From: Salinicola tamaricis
GTDB lineage: Bacteria > Pseudomonadota > Gammaproteobacteria > Pseudomonadales > Halomonadaceae
Reading direction: 5' to 3'
Length of the DNA stretch: 64,000 bases
NCBI RefSeq assembly: GCF_003006155.1
Contig: NZ_CP023559.1
Coordinates: 992,001-1,056,000, forward strand
In this document: piece by piece, positions 37,504 through 47,519 of the stretch
How positions within the stretch are numbered: the first letter of the stretch is position 1
How the letters are laid out: every line of letters starts with the position of its first letter
Notes under the pieces: model-generated
What the model saw: the letters and a program-made list of their open reading frames with translations, nothing else
The model's database searches: none
Told to the model about the DNA's origin: nothing
Program-made: the position numbers and the translations under genes

Positions 37504-37836
37504 ATGCCCAAGACGACATTGCACACGCTGCTTCAGGCGCTGCGCCACCCGCTGCCGGGCACGCTGCTGGCCGCCATGCTGGTCGCGACCGCGCTGGCCA
37601 CGACCGCGCTGACATCCACGGCGCTGGCGCAGAACACGCCGACGCCCCAGATCACCACCCACAGTGACGCCCAGCAGACGGTCTCGGAGTATCGGCTCAA
37701 CGGCAAGCTCTACGCCATTCGCGTGGTGCCCAAGTCGGGACAGGCCTATTTCCTCTACGACGCCGACGGCGACGGCAACTACCAGCGCCGCGATGCCGAT
37801 AGCGTGCCGGTGCCCGAGTGGGTGCAGCGCGAGTGA
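37504..37836 (+). CDS. DUF2782 domain-containing periplasmic protein
   Basis: 110 residues starting MPKTTLHTLLQALRHPLPG, with an extended signal sequence cleaved around LAQ-NTPTPQ. The mature part, ISEYRL-type VSEYRLNGKLYAIRVVPKSG and YFLYDADGDGNYQRRD, is the DUF2782 signature. Function unknown; in Pseudomonas and relatives it sits between polA and thrB, as it would here without the inserted block. GGAGG ribosome site at 37491-37495. Confidence 0.9.
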   Translation: MPKTTLHTLLQALRHPLPGTLLAAMLVATALATTALTSTALAQNTPTPQITTHSDAQQTVSEYRLNGKLYAIRVVPKSGQAYFLYDADGDGNYQRRDADSVPVPEWVQRE

Positions 37837-37991
37837 CACGTGCAAGGCGCAGCCGCGTCGCGGCGACGTAAATAAGGCGGCGACAGGAATGAAGGCGTCG
37901 ACGTAAACCAAGGCAGCGACGCACACGAGGTAGGAGCGCGCCGGCGCAACCGCTACAATGCGCGGTTTCCGCTCCCAGATCCGATATTGCC

Positions 37992-38939
37992 ATGGCCGTA
38001 TTCACTCCCCTCGACGATGCTCAGGTCGCTGACTTTCTCAAGCGCTACACCGTCGGCGACTTTGTCGCGCTGAAAGGCGTCCCCCAGGGCACCGAGAACA
38101 GCACCTTCTTCGTGACCACCGACCAGGGCGAGTGGGTGCTGACACTGTTCGAGCAGGGGGAGTTCGAGGATCTACCGTTCTTCGTCGATCTGCTCGACTA
38201 TCTGGATGCCCAGGGCCTGCCAGTACCGGGGCCGGTCCACGACCGGCAAGGGGTCGCTCTGCAGCGCCTCGCCGGCCGTCCAGCGCTGCTGTTTCCGCGC
38301 ATGCCCGGCAGCCACCCCAGCGCGCCCAACCTGGCCCAGTGTGCCGCGCTCGGCGATGCCCTGGGGCGCATGCATCAGGTGTCACAGCGCTTCACCGGCC
38401 AGCGCGACAATCCACGCAATCTGGCCTGGCTGGAACGCCGCCATCGCGAAGTGCTACCTCACCTCGATAGCCGCGATCAGGCGCTGATGCGCGAGGAGAT
38501 CGCCGCCTACGCTGCGGCCTTCGCTGACGCCGACCTGCCGCGCGGCGCCATCCATGGCGATCTGTTCCGCGACAACACCCTCTACGACGGTGACCGCCTC
38601 GGCGGCATCATCGATTTCTACAACGGCTGCACCGGCGAGCTGCTGTTCGATCTGGCGATCGTGATCAACGACTGGACCAGCGACGCCACGGGCGAGATCG
38701 ACCACGCGCGTTACGACGCCATTCTCAGCGCCTATCTGGCTCACCGCCCGCTGAGCGATGCCGAGCGCGCGCTGTGGCCGCTGATGCTGCGCATGACCGC
38801 ACTGCGCTACTGGCTGTCGCGCCTGCTGGTGATCCACGTCGACCCGCCCGCGCACGACATCACCCCCCACGACCCGGCCCGCTTCCGCACCCTGCTGACG
38901 CGACGGCTCGAGGGTGAGGTCCCGCCGTTGCCGGCGTGA
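37992..38939 (+). CDS. thrB: Homoserine kinase (ThrB2, aminoglycoside-phosphotransferase fold)
   Basis: Phosphorylates homoserine in threonine synthesis. 315 residues, APH/choline-kinase-like fold rather than the GHMP family, as in pseudomonads. Start MAVFTPLDDAQVADFLKRYT; nucleotide region QGTENSTFFVTTDQGEWVLT with the ATP-binding Lys position replaced by the family pattern; catalytic loop IHGDLFRDNTLYDGDRLGGI and metal-binding IDFYNGC. Follows DUF2782, preserving the polA/DUF2782/thrB arrangement across the insertion. Confidence 0.92.
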   Translation: MAVFTPLDDAQVADFLKRYTVGDFVALKGVPQGTENSTFFVTTDQGEWVLTLFEQGEFEDLPFFVDLLDYLDAQGLPVPGPVHDRQGVALQRLAGRPALLFPRMPGSHPSAPNLAQCAALGDALGRMHQVSQRFTGQRDNPRNLAWLERRHREVLPHLDSRDQALMREEIAAYAAAFADADLPRGAIHGDLFRDNTLYDGDRLGGIIDFYNGCTGELLFDLAIVINDWTSDATGEIDHARYDAILSAYLAHRPLSDAERALWPLMLRMTALRYWLSRLLVIHVDPPAHDITPHDPARFRTLLTRRLEGEVPPLPA

Positions 38940-39147
38940 GCGCCGGGCGCTTTTCGACTAGGCTAGTGTGGCGCAGTACCCGCGGCCCCGGCTGTGACGC
39001 GGCGCCGAATCCGCGCGGCCGCGCCGTGGCTTTTTTCCTGAAATTCATGGTTCCCGACACAGTGCAACGGCATAATGCGCGCCATCGCCGCCCGGCGCGC
39101 TAGCTGTCTTGCGCCGGGATTTCACCGCCGGTCCACCGGAGAGCGTC

Positions 39148-41056
<1,909 letters not shown>

Positions 41057-41085
41057 GTCACCGCCGCCAGCCTTATCCCAGATGC

Positions 41086-41115
41086 AAAAAACCGCGACCC
41101 CGTCGCGGTTTTTTT
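41086..41115 (+). terminator. Rho-independent terminator of speA
   Basis: AAAAAACCGCGA-CCCC-TCGCGGTTTTTT: 8-bp GC stem with T7 tail 30 bp after the speA stop. The A run on the 5' side lets it also serve the converging hydrolase gene. Confidence 0.9.
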
Positions 41116-41184
41116 ATGCCCGGCAGTTTGTCGGGCCCGGCGGCTCTTGCATCTGTTGTCAGTGCGCCGGCACCGTCATGCGCC

Positions 41185-41849
41185 TCAGCGGGTGCGCGTG
41201 CCGACATCCAACCCCAGCGACAGCGACAGACCGAGAACCGCTTCCCGCGGCAGCTTGCCGACGCCAGCGGGGGTCCCGGTCAGCACCACGTCACCGGGCT
41301 CGAGGGTGAAGGTGCGGGTCATCTCTTCGAGCAGCGCGGGCACCGAGAACAGCATGTCGCTAAGCTTGCCGCTCTGCTGCTGCGCTGGCCGTTGATATCC
41401 AGATGGAAATAGACGCTGGCCCAGTCGGTATCGGTATCCACCGGCACAAAGCGCGACAGCGGGCAAGCGCCGTCGAATGCTTTGGCGCGCTCCCACGGGT
41501 GGCCTTTTTCCTTGAGCGCCGACTGCACGTCGCGCAGGGTGAGGTCCAGCGCCAGGCCGGCTCCGGCGATCCCGGCGAGCGCTTCCGCCGCACTCGCTTC
41601 GCTCAAGCGCTCACCGATCAGCAGCGCCAGTTCGGTTTCGAAGTGCACCTCGCCATGGGTGAACTGCTGGGAGATAGGCGATTCGAGTTCCACCGCGCTG
41701 GTCGCCGGCTTCATGAACAGCAGGGGTGAACTGGGAACCGGATTATTGAGCTCGGCGGCGTGCTCGGCGTAATTGCGCCCCACGCACAGAATCTTGCCCA
41801 GTGGATACCCGGTCTCGCTGCCGTCGACGAAGCGCGTGGTGAAAGCCAT
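41185..41849 (-). CDS. Fumarylacetoacetate hydrolase (FAH) family protein, one frameshift
   Basis: Likely metal-dependent C-C hydrolase or oxaloacetate decarboxylase/acylpyruvase (YcgM/FAHD1 type). [20 protein letters not shown], then [20 protein letters not shown] and [11 protein letters not shown]; metal ligands in [32 protein letters not shown]. The frame breaks near 41395 and continues [20 protein letters not shown] and [15 protein letters not shown], the FAH C-terminal signature. About 221 residues, typical of the short FAHD1 group. Confidence 0.88.
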
Positions 41850-41987
41850 GCTCTACTCCCCTGCCAGTGGTGGAACCGCAAGAAATGCGCCGAAGGCAAC
41901 ACGAAAAGCCGCCGTCAACGCAGACTCGACGAGTCTAGCGCCAACGGCGGCCAATGGCATCACGCCTGCCGGCGAGCCTGGCTCTCT

Positions 41988-42035
41988 ATACTCTCTAAAG
42001 AGCAGAGCCAGATACTCTCTAAAGAGCAGAGCCAG
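41988..42035. repeat. 24-bp perfect tandem duplication between ectD and the FAH gene
   Basis: Two exact copies of a 24-bp unit beginning ATACTCTCTAAAGAG. Flanking arms GCCTGGCTCT (left) and AGAGCCAGGC (right) can pair around it, so the segment may fold into a hairpin past the ectD stop. Confidence 0.8.
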
Positions 42036-42049
42036 GCCGCGGCGCATCG

Positions 42050-42997
42050 TCAGTGGGTCGCGCCCTGGGGCGTCCACACCTCATCCGGCGCATGGGCCAG
42101 AAAGGCCGGACGTGGCTGCTTGGCCCCGAACGGGCGCACGCAGGCATTGTCACGGCGGTTGAAGACAAAGAAGGCGTTGCTGCGCGGGTCCGGCGACATA
42201 TTGGCGTTGGAGCCGTGCAGGGTGTTGCAGTCGAACAGCAGCAGCCCGCCGGCAGCGCCGGTCGGCGCCTGAATGCCGTTGGCTTCGATCAGCTCGCGCA
42301 GGGCGTCCTGACTCGGGACCCCGAACTCCTGCTGCTTGAGCGAGCGCTTATGGTTCTCGTCCGGCGTCTCACCCAGGCAGTGCACAAAGACCTTGTGCGA
42401 GCCCGGCACCAGCATCAACGGGCCATTGAAGTGATGATTGTCGGTGAGCACGATCGAGGCGCTGACGGCGTGCATCTCGGGCATGCCGTCCTCGGCGTGC
42501 CAGGTCTCGAAGTCCGAGTGCCAGTTGAAGCCCTTGCCGTGGAAACCAGGCTTGTAGTTGATCCGCGACTGATGCACGTAGACGTCGCCGCCCACGATCT
42601 GGCGTGCCCGCCCGGTCAGGCGCGGGTCCGCCGCCAGCTGCGCGAAGCGCTGCGACAGGAAATGCACCGCGAACAGTGAACGGATCTCCTGGCTGTCCGG
42701 CTCGGTGATGGCAAAATCGCGGTCGCGAAAATCATCCCGCGCCAGCAGCCCGGCAAGCTCCTCGCACAGCGCCGAGACTTCATTGTGTCCCAGGAAGTTG
42801 GGCTCGAACAGGAAGCCATCGCGCTCGAAGGCGTCCAACTGGGTGGCGTCGAGTGGCCCGTCCAGATGGCGGCCCTTGACGACTGCCTCCTGACGCTCGC
42901 GCCAGAGCGCTTCCTGCGACCGGCGCAAACGTGTCGGATAGCGATCCTGCTTCGTCCACGTGTCCTGCTTACGGGGGGATGCGGTCTGTACTGACAT
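42050..42997 (-). CDS. ectD: Ectoine 5-hydroxylase
   Basis: 2-oxoglutarate/Fe(II) dioxygenase converting ectoine to 5-hydroxyectoine, an osmoprotectant of halophiles. 315 residues from MSVQTASPRKQDTWTKQDRY. The EctD consensus is present: FNWHSDFETWHAEDGMP with the Fe-binding His-x-Asp, the distal Fe His in CNTLHGSNANMSPD, and QSRINYKPGF containing the 2-oxoglutarate/ectoine contacts. Stand-alone here; ectABC is not in the window, as is common in Halomonadaceae. Strong marker for a salt-adapted host. Confidence 0.96.
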   Translation of the reverse strand: MSVQTASPRKQDTWTKQDRYPTRLRRSQEALWRERQEAVVKGRHLDGPLDATQLDAFERDGFLFEPNFLGHNEVSALCEELAGLLARDDFRDRDFAITEPDSQEIRSLFAVHFLSQRFAQLAADPRLTGRARQIVGGDVYVHQSRINYKPGFHGKGFNWHSDFETWHAEDGMPEMHAVSASIVLTDNHHFNGPLMLVPGSHKVFVHCLGETPDENHKRSLKQQEFGVPSQDALRELIEANGIQAPTGAAGGLLLFDCNTLHGSNANMSPDPRSNAFFVFNRRDNACVRPFGAKQPRPAFLAHAPDEVWTPQGATH

Positions 42998-43370
42998 CCA
43001 ATCACCTCCAAGTTTGTGATCAGGTTTCAGATCCAGTCCTCGGCAGTAGTGCCGATAGGTGGGTCGAGTGGAGTTTCCTCATCTGACATCAAAAGGGTCT
43101 CTAGCCTAGAAAAGTCGGCCAGAATTGCAACTGCCTGCCCGGGTCAGCCCCGAGCCGCTGGCAGCACTGCGCTTCTGCGACCGTTTCGGCCAGGCCACCG
43201 TGGCAGGCCCACCCTAGGCCCGCGATAACGTAAAGCAAGAAAATGACAGCATCGTGCCCCGCGATCTGACGCAGGAATCAATAGATAGGGGCGGGGTCGT
43301 GCCAGGCGTCATCAAGCTTTCATCCGGGGCAGACACACTCCGCCCTGCCGTTTTCCGGGGAAGGTAAGCC
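42998..43370. other. Intergenic region upstream of ectD, no gene seen
   Basis: 373 bp between divergent ectD and the small zinc-ribbon gene. It should hold the osmoregulated ectD promoter; I cannot point to clear promoter elements and see no coding frame. Confidence 0.4.
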
Positions 43371-43565
43371 ATGATCTGCGTCACACTCGATATGCAGTGC
43401 TCGCTGTGCGGCAGCGACCGATTCCACCTGCCGACGCAGCCCGGGGAGAGCCCCCATGTGCGCTGCGCCAACTGTACCGCCGTGAAGTGCCAGACGCTGG
43501 CGCTGGAGTCGACCTTGATGGCGTCTCGCCGCGAGCAGACGCCGCCGCGTCATCGCGCAGCATGA
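43371..43565 (+). CDS. Small zinc-ribbon-like protein
   Basis: 64 residues: MICVTLDMQCSLCGSDRFHL then HVRCANCTAVKC. Two CxxC knuckles (CSLC and CANC) are spaced like a zinc ribbon. GGGGAAGG ribosome site 6-13 bp before the ATG. It resembles small conserved Halomonas hypotheticals; no function known. Partner or nucleic-acid binding is possible but not shown. Confidence 0.6.
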   Translation: MICVTLDMQCSLCGSDRFHLPTQPGESPHVRCANCTAVKCQTLALESTLMASRREQTPPRHRAA

Positions 43566-43653
43566 CAAATCTTTCAGCGTGCCAAGGGGCCGGCTATCAC
43601 CGCACGTCTCCGGCAAGACTCATGACCTGACAGCCTGCGGCGACAGCGAGCTG

Positions 43654-43959
43654 CTACGGCACCGAATCACTCGACGGCGCCGCCGCTTCGCGTCTGGGTG
43701 ACGTCACCTCCTCCCCACCGGGATTGCTGTGCTCGGAAGCGCTATCTTTCGACATCTCTTCAGCCCCGAGAGCGCGATAGGGTCGCATCGGCCGCGTCGT
43801 AGGCTGGTCATAGAAGACATGAAAGGGCTCCGCGATCAGCGGCTCGGGCGGACGTGGCACGTCCCCATAGCGGCAGCGGAACGCGGCACAGTCGGCGGCC
43901 AGCGCGACTGCACTCTGCCCCAAACAGCCAAGTACCAAGAGCACGGCAAACGTCTTCAT
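43654..43959 (-). CDS. Secreted hypothetical protein
   Basis: About 101 residues from the Met at 43959 (MKTFAVLLVLGCLGQSAVAL), which has a strong AGGAGGTGGG ribosome site; the longer start at 43989 is less likely. Signal peptide cleaved after ALA-ADCAAF. Mature region: CAAFRCRYGDVPRPP with two Cys, then a Pro/Ser-rich, probably disordered tail. No family recognised. Confidence 0.55.
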   Translation of the reverse strand: MKTFAVLLVLGCLGQSAVALAADCAAFRCRYGDVPRPPEPLIAEPFHVFYDQPTTRPMRPYRALGAEEMSKDSASEHSNPGGEEVTSPRREAAAPSSDSVP

Positions 43960-43989
43960 CCCACCTCCTGATTCACGCTCATCGCCCAC

Positions 43990-44470
43990 CTAGACGCGAG
44001 CGAGTATAAGCGCGTCAGCCCTCTCACGAAGGACGATAAACCTGCGACTCGGCGACCGATCTCCCTCCCACACCGCCCCGCCACGGACCGATGTCTCGCG
44101 TAGATGCGGCGAGACCTACTGATTACAAGACAACGCCACTATCGTTATAAAACAACGAGTTGGCCTCTGCTGGACTACGCATACCCCGTCGCTGTCGCGC
44201 GCTGGCGCGAGGAGTGAGGGGGAAGTGTTCGTCATCTTTCCGGCCCGCCTGGCGCGCTGTTCCGCCTTCCGAGTTCACGCTCTGGCGCGCGCTCTGCCAT
44301 CCGCGTGGCACGCCGCTTCTGCTTGCCTGGGTTGTCGCCGGGCGGTGGACGTTCGCGCTGGATTGAGGCCGGCGGGCGGGCGTCGCACTCTCGGGGGATC
44401 GTGAGGTGCCGGGGTGCCCGCGCCGCTCATCGGCGCGGGGCCCGGGCGAGTCGAGTGCCAATCCGGGGGT
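43990..44470. other. Region upstream of the tail cluster, no gene seen
   Basis: About 480 bp that must contain the tailocin promoter. No regulator gene (PrtN/PrtR or phage repressor-like), no LexA-type box and no integrase were found. The antisense frame at 44123-44575 lacks recognisable features. Confidence 0.4.
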
Positions 44471-44686
44471 GTGCGCGTGCCGCGAACCGTGTCGAGTCTT
44501 CAGGGCGATACCGTCGATCGCCTGTGCCAGCGCCACTACGGGCGTACCGATCTGGTGGTGCAGGTGCTGGCGCACAATCCCGGGCTGTGCGCCCTGGGCC
44601 CGCGGCTGCCGAGCGCCACGCCGGTGGTGCTGCCGGATATCGCCTCGCCGTCACCCACGCCGCGGGTGATTGAGCTGTGGCGCTGA
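44471..44686 (+). CDS. P2 gpX-like tail protein
   Basis: 71 residues from a GTG at 44471 (a second GTG at 44477). VSSLQGDTVDRLCQRHYGRT and NPGLCALGPRLPSATPVVLP match gpX: an LQGDT LysM-like start, YGRT, NPGL and a final IELW. In P2 gpX is an essential tail component. First structural gene of the cluster. Confidence 0.85.
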   Translation: MRVPRTVSSLQGDTVDRLCQRHYGRTDLVVQVLAHNPGLCALGPRLPSATPVVLPDIASPSPTPRVIELWR

Positions 44687-44718
44687 GCCCGGCCCGATCA
44701 ACGCTTCTTTCATCCCGT

Positions 44719-44751
44719 CGCGGGCCGGTGTGAGCGTCACACCGGCCCGCG
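44719..44751. promoter_or_regulatory. Perfect 15-bp-stem hairpin between gpX and holin
   Basis: CGCGGGCCGGTGTGA, loop GCG, then TCACACCGGCCCGCG. A very stable RNA hairpin without a T tract, 18 bp before the holin ATG. It could protect or attenuate the transcript; role not known. Confidence 0.6.
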
Positions 44752-44768
44752 TCGACGCAGGAATCGGC

Positions 44769-44978
44769 ATGGCCCATCAGTCGAATATCACCACCGAGGC
44801 GATCAAGACCACGCCACCTGCGCTGGTCTCGCTGCTGCATGCCGGCGGCATGACGCCGTCGGATTGGGTCACCGTCCTGACCCTCGCGTATCTGGCGCTG
44901 CAGATCGGGCTGATCGTGCCCAAGTATCTCGGCAACCTGCGCGAGTGGTGGGCGCGTATCCGGCGGAGGCGTCCATGA
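44769..44978 (+). CDS. Phage holin (HP1-like)
   Basis: 69 residues, MAHQSNITTEAIKTTPPALV, with one clear hydrophobic helix (DWVTVLTLAYLALQIGLIVP) and a very basic end (RIRRRRP). Size, single helix and basic tail next to an endolysin gene support a small holin releasing the tail particles. Its stop overlaps the endolysin start by 4 bp. Confidence 0.75.
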   Translation: MAHQSNITTEAIKTTPPALVSLLHAGGMTPSDWVTVLTLAYLALQIGLIVPKYLGNLREWWARIRRRRP

Positions 44979-45475
44979 ACCACTGGAAACGCTGGCTCGG
45001 CGGCGCCGGTATCGGCGGCGCCTGCGGCCTGGCGCTGTCGCTCTCGATCAACGTGGTGAAGCACTACGAGGGCACCGAGCTGCAGGCATATCCCGACCCT
45101 GTCGGCATTCCGACGATCTGCACCGGGCATACCGGAGCCGAGGTGGCGCTGGGGCAGACGCTGACCCCGGCGGATTGCGAGGCGCTGCTGGCCGGCGACC
45201 TGGGCGCGGCGTTCGACGCCATCGACCGCTATGTCGCACCCGAGATCAACGCCACCCTGCCGCCGACCCGCCGGGCGGCGCTGGCCTCGTTCATCTTCAA
45301 CGTCGGCGAGGGGGCGTTTCGCGACTCGACCCTGCTGGCCAGGCTGAACGCCGGCGACACGCGCGCCGCCTGCGACGAGCTTGCGCGCTGGGTCTATGCC
45401 GGTGGCCGCAGGCTGCCGGGGCTGGTCAAGCGCCGCGCAGCGGAGCGCGAGCTGTGCCTGGCGGGGCTGGAGTGA
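44975..45475 (+). CDS. Phage endolysin, GH24 lysozyme with SAR-type N-terminus
   Basis: 166 residues. N-terminal weakly hydrophobic glycine-rich helix GGAGIGGACGLALSLSI fits a signal-anchor-release segment (a Cys in it may control activation). Catalytic core: KHYEGTELQAYPDPVGIPTI with Glu, Asp and Thr of the E-D-T triad (next residues CTGHTGAEV), and FIFNVGEGAFRDSTLL. Cleaves peptidoglycan for release of phage tails. Coupled by overlaps to holin and Rz. Confidence 0.9.
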   Translation: MNHWKRWLGGAGIGGACGLALSLSINVVKHYEGTELQAYPDPVGIPTICTGHTGAEVALGQTLTPADCEALLAGDLGAAFDAIDRYVAPEINATLPPTRRAALASFIFNVGEGAFRDSTLLARLNAGDTRAACDELARWVYAGGRRLPGLVKRRAAERELCLAGLE

Positions 45476-45840
45476 CGGTGCGCACGATCGCCATGCTCGC
45501 CGTGCTGGCGATCGCCGCCGGCGGTGGCTGGTTCAGCCGCGGCTGGTTCGAGGATGCCCAGCGTCTCACCGCGCTCGAAGCCGCCCGGGCGGCAACCAGC
45601 CAAGCGCTGGCGCGGGAGTCCGTCATCGCCGGGGTGGTCGAGGCGCGGCTTGCCACCCTCGACGCCCATCAACGGGTCATCGACCGGGGAGTGATTCGTG
45701 AGATTCAGAAGCCGATCTATCGCCGCGTCTGCCTTGAGCCTGACGCTGTGCGCCTGCTCAACGCTGCCGCCGCCGGCCGCGCCCCCGATCCAACAGACAC
45801 TGCTGAGCCGCTGCCCGACGACGCTGCCGCCGCTGAGTGA
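45472..45840 (+). CDS. Rz-like spanin (inner-membrane subunit, LysB)
   Basis: 122 residues from a GTG overlapping the endolysin stop. TVRTIAMLAVLAIAAGGGWF is the N-terminal membrane anchor; the periplasmic part is helical (RLTALEAARAATSQALARES). Together with the overlapping lipoprotein gene it should disrupt the outer membrane at lysis. Low sequence conservation; the call rests on position, topology and the embedded Rz1. Confidence 0.75.
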   Translation: MTVRTIAMLAVLAIAAGGGWFSRGWFEDAQRLTALEAARAATSQALARESVIAGVVEARLATLDAHQRVIDRGVIREIQKPIYRRVCLEPDAVRLLNAAAAGRAPDPTDTAEPLPDDAAAAE

Positions 45841-45973
45841 CGGCAGCGGGGCCAGCGTGGTGTTGACGCTGCGCGACTGGGCGGCGCAGTACCACGCCTG
45901 CGCGATTCGACATAACGGTCTGGTGACCACTCTGAAGGAGACCCGACATGCACCTGCTGAACGCCCTGATTGA
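45698..45973 (+). CDS. Rz1-like spanin lipoprotein (LysC), overlapping Rz in another frame
   Basis: 91 residues from a GTG at 45698: RFRSRSIAASALSLTLCACS contains a lipobox (L-C-A-C), after which comes the Pro-rich STLPPPAAPP typical of Rz1. It starts inside Rz in the +1 frame and extends past its end into the start of gene R, as in P2 lysC. Confidence 0.75.
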   Translation: MRFRSRSIAASALSLTLCACSTLPPPAAPPIQQTLLSRCPTTLPPLSDGSGASVVLTLRDWAAQYHACAIRHNGLVTTLKETRHAPAERPD

Positions 45974-46442
45974 ACACCTGCGGCGCACCGTACCGGCGCT
46001 GCAGGGGATGCCGAACCGGCTTTCGGCCCAGGTGGATGAGGGGCGGCTCCGGTTCGCCGCGGGGGCGTCGCTCTCCCACGGCTACGCGGTGACCGCGCAG
46101 CTAACGCTGCACGCCTACGACGACACCCTGGATGCGGTGATGCTGCCGCTGCTGGCGTGGCTGGCGCGCTATCAGCCGGAGCTGGGGCCGGAACCGGGGC
46201 TGCGCTTCTCCTGGCTCTTCGCCGGGGAGATGCCCGCCGATCTGCGCCTGTGGGTGCCGCTCGAGGAGCGCGTGGTGGCGACCCATGACTGCGACAGCGG
46301 CGAGATCACCCTCGACCACCGCCAGCCCGCCTTCGCGCATGAGACCTGCCCCGCCGAGCACTGGCAGCTGCTGGTGCGCGACGAGAGCGCGGGTGAGGAG
46401 GGGTATCGGTTAGTGGCCGAGTGGGATGGCCCGCTGGCCTAG
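45948..46442 (+). CDS. P2 gpR-like tail completion protein
   Basis: 164 residues: MHLLNALIEHLRRTVPALQG, HGYAVTAQLTLHAYDDTLDA and PLLAWLARYQPELG match the GpR family, which with gpS caps the neck end of the tail tube. No gpS gene follows; instead a 172-bp palindromic element begins exactly at this stop codon. Loss of S (which joins tails to heads in P2) fits a tail-only particle. Confidence 0.85.
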   Translation: MHLLNALIEHLRRTVPALQGMPNRLSAQVDEGRLRFAAGASLSHGYAVTAQLTLHAYDDTLDAVMLPLLAWLARYQPELGPEPGLRFSWLFAGEMPADLRLWVPLEERVVATHDCDSGEITLDHRQPAFAHETCPAEHWQLLVRDESAGEEGYRLVAEWDGPLA

Positions 46443-46612
46443 GCAATGTCTGAAAAGTACTGCGCTCGCCCATACGGCGTTAAAAATTGGCTGGAGCGCC
46501 AGCCCGGTCAGGATGCTCATTTACACCCTGTAAACTCCGCTCCCTCGCCAATTTTCGCCTTAGCTACGCGCCCCGGTCTGACCTTCGCTCGTCGACTTTT
46601 CAGACATTGCCT
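46441..46612. repeat. Palindromic MITE-like element, copy 1
   Basis: 172 bp with perfect 18-bp terminal inverted repeats (AGGCAATGTCTGAAAAGT and its complement) beginning at the gpR stop codon. The internal segments TACGGCGTTAAAAATTGGCT and CTCATTTACACCCTGTAAAC recur on the opposite strand at 52641-52836. No coding capacity. Confidence 0.8.
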
Positions 46613-46613
46613 G

Positions 46614-46789
46614 ACGCCCGGCTTCGGGGGCGATAAAAAGCCTAACGCCCGGCTCTGGGGGCGATAAACGGCACACGCTCGGCTTCGGGAGCGATAAAAA
46701 GCCTAACGCCCGGCTTCGGGGGCGATAAACGGCACACGCCCGTCCCCGGGGGCGATAAAAAGCACACGCCCGGCTTCGGGGGCGATAAC
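46614..46789. repeat. Six-copy 30/31-bp tandem repeat array
   Basis: Units start at 46614, 46645, 46675, 46706, 46736 and 46766. The core ACGCCCGGCTTCGGGGGCG followed by ATAAA can fold on itself (CGCCC/GGGCG), with alternating 6-7 bp linkers. Not CRISPR: linkers are shared, not unique. Antisense it would encode a 10-residue repeat (SPPKPGV/IAPEAGR), with no sign of a real gene. Confidence 0.85.
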
Positions 46790-46880
46790 AGTCGAACCCC
46801 CGCCGACAACGCCCGCGGCTCGCCAGCCCGCCCCGCGCCACGGACCATGAGCGCATGCCGTCTCCCGCCACCGGTGCGCC

Positions 46881-47519
46881 ATGAATCCCGTTGAACTTGC
46901 CCGTCTGCTCCACAATCTGATCCGCGTCGGCCGTGTCGCCGCGATCGACCACGCCGCGGTGCGTGTGCGCATCCAGAGCGGTGCGCTGCTCACCGACTGG
47001 CTGCCGTGGCTGACCGCCCGCGCCGGCCACACCCGCAGCTGGAATCCGCCCACCCTGGGCGAGCAGGTGCTGCTGCTCGCCCCCGGCGGCGAGCTGCGCG
47101 GCGCCCTGGTGCTGCCGGCGCTGAACTCGGATGCCGTGCCGGCGCCGAGCCACGACGCCAATCTGACCCAGCTCGAGATGCCCGATGGCGCGGTGATCGC
47201 CTACGACCACGCCGCCAGCCATCTGAGCGCCACCCTGCCCGGCTCCGCCAGTCTCGATGCCCAGGGCGCGGTGAGTGTCACCACCGCTGCCGCCCTCACC
47301 GCCACCGCCGCCGCCGGCGCGACGCTCAATGCCGACACCGTGATCAACGGCAATCTGACCTTGAACGGTAACTTCAGCCAGCCCAGCGGCCAGACCGCGA
47401 CGATGGCTGGCGACGTCCGCTTCACCGGCGCGGTGACCAGCAACGGCCGCGACATCAGCGCGAGCCACACCCACGGCGGCGTGAAGCGCGGCGGCGACCA
47501 GACGGATGGGGTGAACTGA
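46881..47519 (+). CDS. Phage baseplate assembly protein V (tail spike)
   Basis: 212 residues. Membrane-piercing spike at the tail tip. MNPVELARLLHNLIRVGRVA, TDWLPWLTARAGHTRSWNPP and LGEQVLLLAPGGELRGALV are the gpV OB-fold consensus. A repetitive Ala/Thr beta-helix follows (about 120-170), ending with the HxH metal-binding tip SASHTHGGVKRGGDQT. The ATG at 46881 has no competing starts. Stop overlaps the W start. Confidence 0.93.
   Translation: MNPVELARLLHNLIRVGRVAAIDHAAVRVRIQSGALLTDWLPWLTARAGHTRSWNPPTLGEQVLLLAPGGELRGALVLPALNSDAVPAPSHDANLTQLEMPDGAVIAYDHAASHLSATLPGSASLDAQGAVSVTTAAALTATAAAGATLNADTVINGNLTLNGNFSQPSGQTATMAGDVRFTGAVTSNGRDISASHTHGGVKRGGDQTDGVN

Noticed and set aside
44123..44575. Minus-strand gene upstream of the tail cluster
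   Set aside because: Arg/Pro/Ser-rich translation with no ribosome site or family feature, and it overlaps gpX antisense.
46614..46789. CRISPR array
   Set aside because: Period is regular, but linkers between cores are the same two short sequences, there are no unique spacers and no cas genes.
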